A DNA stretch of 64,000 bases. It comes from Hyparrhenia diplandra (taxonomy: Eukaryota; Streptophyta; Magnoliopsida; Poales; Poaceae). The notes under the pieces are model-generated. The model saw nothing but the letters and a program-made list of their open reading frames with translations. It had not been told where the DNA came from and made no database searches. This document shows, piece after piece, positions 55,831-64,000 of the stretch; the first letter of the stretch is position 1, and each line of letters starts with the position of its first letter. The position numbers were made by a program, and so were the translations under genes. The stretch lies in contig JADLZK010013216.1 in NCBI GenBank assembly GCA_015847255.1, positions 372,001 to 436,000 on the forward strand, written 5' to 3'.

Positions 55831-56070
55831 CTCCCTCCGTCCCAAAATAAATGGCGTTTTTCCCTTCGAGAAAACATATACCGGCAATTATATATTAAAA
55901 TAAGATTAATATTTATATTACATAATTAGTATCATTGGAAAGATCTTTTTGATCTAGTTTTTTAACAAATTTATTTGAAGATTTAAATCTTCTACATATT
56001 TTCTATAAATCGAGTCAAACTTGTGGCACTAAAACCCAAAACGCGTCGTTTTTTTTTGGGACGGAGGGAG
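55831..56070. mobile_element. Stowaway MITE
   Basis: Terminal inverted repeats CTCCCTCCGTCCCAAAA (55831-55847) and TTTTGGGACGGAGGGAG (56054-56070) are perfect, flanked by TA at 55829-55830 and 56071-56072. This is the classic grass Stowaway terminus and TA target duplication. Confidence 0.85.
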
Positions 56071-56617
56071 TATCCAGCAACTTGAACTGTCAGTCTCCTA
56101 TGGCACATGTGGGCATGTGGCTGCCAGGCTGCTAGTGCCAAGTTGAGCCTATGTGTGTACTAGTCAACCCGTCCTAGATGTGACCTGCAGACTTTTTATT
56201 GATAATTTAGAGGGTCAGATGGAATTTTTTGCGTCCAATTTTTTAAGGAAAAATTATTCAACTATTTTTGAAATGTGTTTTCATATATATTTTAAAATGA
56301 TATATATAAAAAAATAAAATGTAAAAATGATCAGTAGCACTGTTGTGGTTCATATGCAACGGAATGCAATCCATATATGGCAAAAGCTCTCGAAAATTTC
56401 CAAGAGCAAATTTTGGTCTATTTCCTTCTCTTTTTTTTTTGTAAAGAATTGTAGTGCCAATTTACTCCTTGGAATCAAATTTCACATTGATCATTTGAAT
56501 TCATAGCCGCCAGAGGAACATGAACTGAAAAGGAAAATGAAAGATACATACTAGACACGATCGACAACCATATGAATTTGAGATACAAACATCGTGAAGC
56601 CGATTGTGTTAATAAAA
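56071..56617. other. Spacer and 3' flank of the DC1 gene
   Basis: AT-rich with short A and T runs. On the minus strand this would hold the 3' untranslated region of the DC1 gene, but no clear polyadenylation signal is chosen. Confidence 0.35.
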
Positions 56618-57351
56618 CTAAAACCTTCTGGTGCGGTAGCGGTAGCGGCCTCCGGAGGCAAGCTCTGCAATGGAGGCGGCTCCCATCGCCTGGATATTGG
56701 CTACGGCGATCTTGTAGTTGATGTCCCTCTGAGCATTGATCCCGGCGAGAAGAAGCTCACCGGCAGGGTCTCCAGCGGTGGCGGCGGCGTTCTCCACCGC
56801 CCCACCGCCGCCGCCGGCGGCAGCGCACGAGACGTGGAAATCCAGGTCGCTGCACACCGTGCAGCTGTAGTACCACGCACGGCGGGGAAAGCGGCGCCCT
56901 CGCCGGCCCCGCGGTGGCACTGGCACGCGGCGCAGCGCCGTCGCTCGTCGCCAGCGGCGACCACCTGCAGCGTGAGGTCGTGCTCGTGCCTTGTGCCGCG
57001 GACGACCGGGGGCAGGCGCAGGCAGCGCGGGTGCATGTCGAAATCGCACGGCGGGCAGCGGTAGACGAAGCATCCGCCGGCGCAGCCGCCGGCGCAGACG
57101 TCGCAGACCGCTTGCTGCGGGGTCTGGACGAGCACGAGCTCGTGCGGGTGGTGCTCCGGGGACAGGAGAGTCTGCGGGTGGCCGGCGCAGGTGTCGTGGA
57201 TGGCGAAGTCGCAGCCGGCGGTGCAGCCGTACGCCGGGCCGGAGAGGTCCTAACAGCACATGTCGCAGAGGAAGGGCCCGATGTAGTGCCGCTTCACCAG
57301 CTCGTGCTCTGGATGCGAAAAGTGGCTAATCATGGATCCATCGTCGCCCAT
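56618..57351 (-). pseudogene. DC1 (Cys/His-rich C1) domain protein gene with one stop and one frameshift
   Basis: The ATG at 57351 opens MGDDGSMISHFSHPEHELVK, the typical DC1 start (His-x3-His-x-Leu). C-x2-C pairs and His residues follow in order: FLCDMCC, then an in-frame TAG at codon 34 (57252-57250) where Glu is usual, then DLSGPAYGCTAGCDFAIHDT, HPHELVLVQ, AVCDVCAGGCAGGCFVYRC, CDFDMHPRC, HEHDLTLQV, RRCAACQCHRG. A frame change near 56885-56905 then restores WYYSCTVCSDLDFHVSC and a tail ending RYRYRTRRF at 56618. This gives three C1-like zinc-binding modules, as in plant DC1 proteins of about 240 residues (signalling or stress roles inferred for the family, largely uncharacterised). A TATATATT sequence lies about 60 bases upstream. 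Except for these two lesions the gene is well preserved, so it is a recent pseudogene or a sequencing-error candidate. Confidence 0.75.
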
Positions 57352-57408
57352 CTCGCTCGATCTCTTCTTGCCCGGCCGGCCTCTGGATGCAGATCACTTC
57401 GACCCAAT

Positions 57409-57419
57409 ATATACTTGCA
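57409..57419 (-). promoter_or_regulatory. TATA-like box upstream of the DC1 gene
   Basis: GTATATATTGG on the minus strand lies about 60 bases before the DC1 start codon, in a position suitable for a plant promoter with a short leader. Confidence 0.35.
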
Positions 57420-58534
57420 AGTATGTGTACACGTTGCTTAGCATATATGGCATCTTTCAGTAATTTTAAGTATTTTACATGCATGTTGGGTTTTAGACTT
57501 GTCAAAGTCAAAAGAAGCGGGCGCGCTACTGACCCAAGCCCCCAATTAAACATTTCATTGCCAGTAGTACTGCTAGTTATTTTGGTTTTCAGGGGTCAGG
57601 TTCCTCCCTTCCAAATTATAGTTCACTTTATTTTTCGAATTCGAACCTTGGAGAACTACTGAATAGTTGGTTCGCTTTTTTTCCAGGTGTTCAAGCTCAT
57701 GTGATCCACACAACTCTCTTTTCGTATGGCCTATCTTCTTTGTAGCTCGTTTTGACATTTCTAGACTCATAATATTATTATACACCTACTAGATACATTA
57801 TATCTAGAAGGACAATAATATGTATGAACCTAAAAAAAGATAAAACGACTTATAATTGGAAGGGAGTAGACTTGAACTAGCTTTGATGGAGTGAACCCTC
57901 CAATTATGACATTAATTAAGCTGAGATTACTGACCTTCCCTTTGGTCATCATATTCAACATTGAGCTGTATTCTTTCACTCCAGCACACATGAGGTGGAT
58001 GCAAATCTGATCGTTGTCAAACCACCATATGTGTTTCCTGTATTAGTTGTCAAGCACTTAGCTTTGAATTGGTCCACTGCTCCTTTAAGTAAGTGCGGCG
58101 TGTTGACTTGAGGTCAGATAATACAAGTCAACTGCATGACAACAGTCGATGCAGAAGCTGGAATATCAATATATTCCCTTTTTAAAAAAAAACTGCATGA
58201 CTAACAGCTCAATCGTGCATTCACGTAGCAAGCATCTTACTCCGTTTGAAGGTTATTGTGGAATATCGTGCACTGCCATTGCGCTATCGACCAGACGACC
58301 ACAGGCCGGCCGGTGGCTGGCTGCAATGGAAGGCAACTCTATGGCCGACCGGCCTACTTCTGATGTTCCTCCTCCAACTCAAACCAATATAACAAAGTCC
58401 TATTTCCCTTAGCTATATCTTTAAATTCCTTGAATTATTTTTCAAGGTTATTTCTTGTATCAATATAATAGGATTTTTATGAAATGAGGTCAAATCCTTC
58501 CACAAAACCAAAGCAAAACCTGAGACTGTGACAA
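57420..58534. other. AT-rich intergenic DNA, no gene seen
   Basis: No ORF above 91 codons and no paralogous structure. A short run of A lies at 58183-58191. Confidence 0.45.
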
Positions 58535-59450
58535 AAGCTCTAGTAAAATATGTTCCGGTCGATTGCAAAAAAAAAAGTAGTCAACAGCAGGATTGGACAG
58601 CAGCGAAACAATTAGTTGATACCTAAATGGTGAATATTAAACAAAAAAACATTTAAATGGTTATAAAAAATCGTTTAAACAATGTGTTTAATTCGTGATA
58701 AAGTGGAAACCACACGCTTGCAACGTAGAATAGTCAGGAGAAGGAGAGCGGAATGGATGGTGTCATTGCTTAACCTATAGAAAGGTCGTGGCACTATGCT
58801 TTAACAATGTTTATCACTATGCGGAAGACATATTTGCTTGTAAGTAAATAATTATGCAGGATAAGATGCTCTTGACATATATAGCAAACGTCACGGTCAT
58901 ATTCTGCATACCAAGCTATTGAATGCCTCGCCTACTTAACTATATAAATGCACAACAAATATGTTGCAAACTAAAGGGGCCAATATATACAAGGGCATTC
59001 TTTCTTCGGAGCCACACCAAATTACAACTCAGGAAGAAAATTTAGCTTGCACGACGGAGAGGGGAAAGAAAACAAAGCTTTTAGCTCTGCCCTGAATCGT
59101 ACTATGTGAAATGCAAAGAAAGGCAGTGAGAGGTGATGATAGAAATGAGAGGCATCGAGAAACAATATTGCAGGAGCAGTTCTCTCCCAAGCTTTGCCTA
59201 AACTATCCGATCCCCAAGAAATTGTCAAACCCCAAGAAGCGGGCAGGTGTGTAGAGCTGCTCAAAGGTTTTAGACTCGTGTCGCTTGAGAGCGTTGGAAC
59301 ACAGGTGGATTAGGGCCAAGATGCATTGGCTTTCCTCGCGCGCGTGGCCAGGCCTCAAGAACACTAGCACAGCAAATCTGCGAGGCGAGATGATGATATC
59401 TTTGCAGGGTCTTCCTGAGTTGTGCCAGACACTAATCAAAATTTGCTGAG
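58535..59450. repeat. Dispersed repeat family R, copy 5
   Basis: Carries the full landmark order from GTCAACAGCAGGATTGGACA to AAACTATCCGATCCCCAAG and GCCAGGCCTCAAGAACAC. The minus-strand peptide ILFLDASHFYHHL is in a frame extending back to WGLTISWGSDSLGKAWERT. Confidence 0.75.
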
Positions 59451-59611
59451 ATAGGATAGGAGTGCTATAGCACCATGGAGCGGAGTGAATTTCCTGTGTA
59501 TTCGGTTTTCCTGTGTATCATGGAGCGGAGACAGGGACTTCACTGTTCTTGCTTGTTCCTCAGGGCTGTCTTCTCTCCTTTTGGATCTCTGCCTCTTTAA
59601 CCTGTTATTTT

Positions 59612-59882
59612 TGTTGTAAAACACACGGACTCTGTCCTAGAAGGAAAGGAGAAGGATGAATCCTAATCCTAGTCCGTTTGTATGTGGGCTCTTACCGAAA
59701 CTCTGAGGTATTGGCAGGACTATATATACGTGGGAGCTCTATGTTGTAATCACCAATATTTCAGATGAATAAAGAATAGTCTCCCTATCTTGTATCTACT
59801 TGTTCTACTTCTTTCATCTACTACGTGATCATGAGAGACGGAGAGGGAAGGTCCTAACCCACGACGACGGCGTTTCACAACA
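59612..59882 (+). repeat. Copia-type LTR, 271 bp
   Basis: Begins TGTTGTAAAAC and ends TTTCACAACA, so the ends are TGTTGT and ACAACA inverted. A TATATATACGTGGGAG TATA region lies at about 59721, AATAAAGAATAG (polyadenylation-like) at 59769, and a primer-site-like sequence follows directly. No second LTR is in the window. Confidence 0.6.
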
Positions 59883-59899
59883 CGTTATCAGCCACGAGA
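59883..59899 (+). other. Primer binding site of the copia element
   Basis: CGTTATCAGCCACGAG directly after the LTR resembles the ACACGTTATCAGCACGA primer site of known grass copia elements, with one inserted C. Confidence 0.55.
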
Positions 59900-60175
59900 A
59901 GCTCGACACGACATCGCCGTTGAAGCGCCGCCGATCTTCGACAGCGACGGCGACGTGCGCCGCCCCCGCCGCAACTACTTCGACGACGTCGACATCCCCG
60001 ATGTTGTTAGCGGAACAGATTTGCTACCTCTACCTGCTACTAATCTGCGACCGCATCGACTCATCGTCACGCCGGCAGTCCCCACGGCCTAGCCGAACTG
60101 TCCTTTGCGACAGCCTTCGCCCGAATTCAAGAATCAAAGGTATGAAAAATCGCATCTCGCAGATTGCTTGAATGT
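59900..60175 (+). other. GC-rich leader of the copia element
   Basis: CGACGACGTCGACATC-type sequence and a 123-codon frame (59800-60171) with no gag motif. It is the expected location of the untranslated leader and the start of gag, but coding is not supported. Confidence 0.35.
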
Positions 60176-63100
60176 GCTAGCTTTCGAGCTAGTCTATGCT
60201 CTCATATCTTGAATCTGTACATGTAGTACATATGCGTAAATGCAAGAAGCATGACGAAGTACGATATGCTAAACGCCCATGGAGGATTTTTTTTTTCTCG
60301 AGAAGGCCCGAACGCCATACTCATACATGGATGCAATAATAATTTTTAATCTCCTTTTAATTAATCTCATACATGCCCACGTACATGAAGTACATTACGT
60401 GATGAGGTTATTATATTCCTGTAGATAAACATGCATGTATGTGTACACACATCTCCATGGGCAATACATACACGTCTCCATGGGCAATAGGACTCCTCCC
60501 CGCAGGTCCTACGTGTCCGAAAAGATAATTATGAAAGCTTGAGGATATTATATTTGTCGTGTATATTTTTTTTTGGTGCATATCATGCATATCCGATCGA
60601 GTCCAGCCCCGTATGGCGTGTTCCGTTTACACATGGCCGATCGGATACGTTGAGGCTGCTTCCCACGGTGCACACCATAGCAGGGGGAGGGACACAACGC
60701 ATACGCCGTGCACTCATGCCCGTAGCATCTCATTCGCACGCAAGCATACCGCAACAAAGTACAACTGGTTGTTCGTAAAATGCGAAACTCGGCGTTTCAA
60801 AATTAGCAAAACATGAAGTTATGTTAACATGACCAGCTTGAAATCATGCAACAAATCGATCCGTACATGAAGTACACATGCATGTATAATTAGTCAATAG
60901 CCTTGAGCCTGCAAGCTCACTAGCTCATATGCACACCTGTAGTTGTTCATTCACCATCGGTATCATGATGTCGTAAAACAGAATCAAAGCGAAGGCCTGT
61001 AGCCATGCGCTTTGTGTTGTCACTTCCCATGATCATATACATGCAATTTACACCACTATCGACCGTGGCTTATGAATTTGTTTTGTTAAATCCTCAAGAA
61101 ATTTCCTGCGAGAAAATTATGTGGGCATAAAGCTCTTCCATTTATACATTTTATAGCATCTATTTTGTTTGTTGTTAATATAAATATTATTATGCCATGT
61201 GATATTCTTATATACCGCACATCGTGGATTATAAACCATGCAATTGCAAGAATATAAATCTTGAATGATTATACTAGAAACATAGTATAGGTTTATGAGC
61301 TCTCTAAATCCAAGGACCTTAGACTTGTCACCGTTGAGAGCCTCATATTTATTTTTTCTAGCATAAGAATTTTTGGGATGAATGAATGTGCTTGGTATAA
61401 ATTTGCATATACCATAATCCCGAAAAAATGCTAGGATGCTTCTAAGAATATTTTGAGTAGCCATCCACTTTTTTTGCACCTTGCTACTCGTTTACATGTA
61501 GTAAACTTATATGCACATGATCCAAGTTATGTTAATTTGCATGCCTTAAAAGAAGAAGAAATATCCTGGAGTTACTCTGAATAGTAAATTATTTGTTATG
61601 GTCATTATTTAATCCATGAAGGATATTTTGCTACCATTGAAGTGTAGTAAACTCAAAGCATAAATATTTCTTAATTACTCTCGAATTGAGTATTTGGCCG
61701 ATAGAAGTAACAAATACATTATGGGACTCCTTTGCATGAGTAAAATCCCAATATTATGGTTACGGAATATCATATTGCATTGAAAGTTGAATTTTCAAGC
61801 TTGTATGTTTAACGCTGCTCTAAAAAAAAAAAAAAAAAAAAGCTCGAAGGCTTATATTAAATGTCTAGAAGACAAGATGGTAAATAGATTTTATTAATCT
61901 ACATTCTCGAAGAAATGTCTCTTGTATATAGAATATTAAAGAGCAATGCAATACATGAAGTATTCAAATTTACCATTAGAAATTACTCATGGAAAATGAG
62001 TTGCAATTTTTGATGACTTTATGAACCATGATATTATCAATTGCAATAATTTGAATATATGGCTTGCATATATGTTACACCCTTTGAAGGCTTGTGACGG
62101 TATATCATAACTCTTAAATATAAAGCATGAAGCTACCGCTTGTCAAGTATAGAAGTTAAAGACATGCGAGAATGTATATTATTTGAAACATATAAAGTTT
62201 CTCTTGAAGAAGAACTTAAATCATGTGCTTATGGACTTATTGTTTTTGAAATTCATATCCCGAAGTATTGATAGTAGTGTTCGTGGTGCATTAAGTTTTA
62301 ATTCCATTTGAATTAAGTGGTTAATGGTTAATTTGTTAGCTTGAAGACTACTATGAAATACTTTTTATATTCTTAGTTGCAATTCTTGTTATTACTTGAA
62401 GTAAAATGTGCGAACTTCTCATGAAATAAATTAGTTTTATATGTTTCACATATAAACAATTGCCAATTGCCTATCAAAATAATTTTTTGCATTAATTTAT
62501 CCACAAAGAAGCCTCAATTAACCATGAAGGTTATAGTTCTTTGTGCATCACTACCATGTAGGTAGATGGAAAACTGAATTTTCTAAAAAGCACATGAATA
62601 ATTGGACTAAATTGGCATATTAATTGATCTTGGAAGGATCGATTTAGCCAAATCGTAAGTATTTAATATTTTAGTCCATGAACTAAAAGTTGTATCCTAC
62701 CCTAAGTCTATTGTTGTACTTTGAATAGTACATTGGATATGTGAATTTCATGCCATAATCAATGAATACTAGAAGTATGATTGGAATCTATGAAGCATTA
62801 AAAGTGACTATTAATAGATAATGCACGAAGCAAATCGCTACTTGAAGTAATTATAGCATGAAAAGGGGGAGGATTTTTGGGTAAAGGCATAAGAAGATGT
62901 GGATAATATATAGGCATAGCCGTTCTAAGTCGATCTTGAAGTGCATGTATCGAGACTTGAAGTTTCGCCCGCGTCCCTTCCCGCCGAGTTAACTTTCTCT
63001 GCTGCACTAATTGTATATAAGCTCGTAGCTCTCGCATTTTGTTATTATCCATTATGTTAGACTGAATACTAATATTCCACATTACACTTGCATGTGTATC

Positions 63101-64000
63101 TCATTGAGCTGCAACTATATCTACTCTTGCATTAATATTAGCATAGTAACTATAGTTGTAGCTAGTAGCTACCTTTGCTCTTCCCTCATAATTAAATTGG
63201 CTAGCTAGCATGCTATGTCTATATGGTTCCGTTGAACTAAGGAATGATTTGCTTTTCGATGCATCGTATGCATAAGCAATAGATTGATCTAGGCCGAGCG
63301 ACCTAAGATCGTCGGGGGAGTGAGTTTATGAAATTTTGCTCAATCGAAACTAACCCATTTGATGGGATGAATAGTTGTGGAACTAAGATTTTGGATAACA
63401 CAATTATTATGATTTGGGATTTATGAAGAAAAGGCATCAAGGGATTTTTTTGCATTAAAGGCAATTAAAAAATTCTAGAAGAAAATTTCATAGGAATTTG
63501 AATGTTGCGTATTTTATACATTTGAAGTATATGATCCATTTTTATGAGTACTTGGTTCAATGTTTTTTTTTTTGGCTATACAAGCTAGATAAATAGTGTT
63601 TTTTTAAACTATGTTATGTGCATATTAGGGGAGAACATCCCTAAATTTATAGGAATCTTGAACATTCTTAAGTGCACTTTAAGTATTCTAGCTCATTTGC
63701 ATAATGAATAATAACCCCCATATTGAAACATGTGTGTGAATATTTCCCATAAAATTTAATCATAGCATACATAAATGGGCCTCCACTTGTAGTTGGAGAT
63801 ATATGAATTTGAATTAAGCCCATGATAGGGGATATATTTTGAAGTATTTGTTAATGATCTAATATTGGCATTAGGGGAGAGAGAGCCTATATTTTGAATG
63901 CCAAATATTATTTCCATAGAAGGAAAATGATCTTAAGAGAAAATATTCCTTGGAGCTTGAAGCAGGAATAGTATCACACACTAAGTCATACAATAGTTTG
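60176..64000. other. AT-rich region, no supported gene
   Basis: About 3.8 kb of strongly AT-rich sequence. It could be the decayed interior of the copia element, since ATTAGGGGAGA purine tracts occur at about 63627 and 63873, but no reverse transcriptase or integrase peptide could be read. The best frames are a 120-codon minus frame at 61117-61479 and a 94-codon minus frame at 62798-63082, both without domains. Poly-A runs lie at 61820-61838. Confidence 0.4.

Noticed and set aside
1..64000. tRNA or rRNA genes, organelle inserts
   Set aside because: No tRNA arms with a matching anticodon loop, no rRNA core motifs and no chloroplast gene sequence were seen. I could not run a covariance search, so small RNA genes might be missed.
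1..64000. A novel multi-gene system or gene cluster
   Set aside because: No set of adjacent intact genes exists. The recognisable genes are unrelated, broken and separated by transposons.

Overview
The window is plant nuclear DNA from a grass (Poaceae). The evidence is the grass-type Stowaway MITE ending in CTCCCTCCGTCCC, GC-rich gene islands in AT-rich repeats, LTR retrotransposons with plant initiator-Met-type primer sites, Ac-like, CACTA, Harbinger and Helitron-type termini, and gene fragments of grass-expanded families (F-box, DC1, DEDDy exonuclease). I cannot name the species. No bacterial, phage or CRISPR feature is present. I found no gene that is clearly intact: every recognisable coding region carries a stop or frame changes.

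Layout. 1-2810: tandem array of about 1.3-kb Helitron-like units. 3000-15950: four decayed copies (A-D) of a duplicated F-box gene unit, two retaining most of the gene (3553-4315 and 14137-14887), an antisense second F-box-like pseudogene (11015-11837), several MITEs and an Ac/Ds-like end. 16200-19200: a spliced-looking gene fragment of unknown function, followed by a non-autonomous LTR retrotransposon (19216-24891, minus strand) with a perfect 5-bp target duplication. 25300-28260: a broken Lys/Glu/Ala-rich gene and a broken DEDDy 3'-5' exonuclease gene. 28430-29424: end of a CACTA transposon packed with GCGTC motifs.

30300-36180: LTR remnants, a dispersed unknown repeat (family R) and a copia-like LTR, primer site and gag start. 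36180-45692: a second non-autonomous minus-strand LTR element with unusually long LTRs (about 3.96 kb) around only 1.6 kb. 45693-46900: decayed retroelement ORF. 47080-50530: more family R, one copy split by a PIF/Harbinger element with a TAA duplication (49341-50426). 51240-53160: 3' part and LTR of a gypsy element. 53200-55300: GC-rich unassigned sequence and a CACTA-like element. 55570-56070: two adjacent MITEs. 56618-57351: DC1 zinc-binding protein gene on the minus strand with one stop and one frameshift. 58535-64000: family R, a copia LTR with its primer site and leader, then AT-rich DNA without a supported gene.

The sequence works mainly as a record of nested transposition. Paralogous units supply empty sites that confirm several insertions. 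In roughly the first 31 kb the GC-rich blocks are poor in CTG and differ between copies mainly by small indels at CAG/CTG and CCGG-like sites. This raises the possibility that some frameshifts are assembly error rather than true gene decay.
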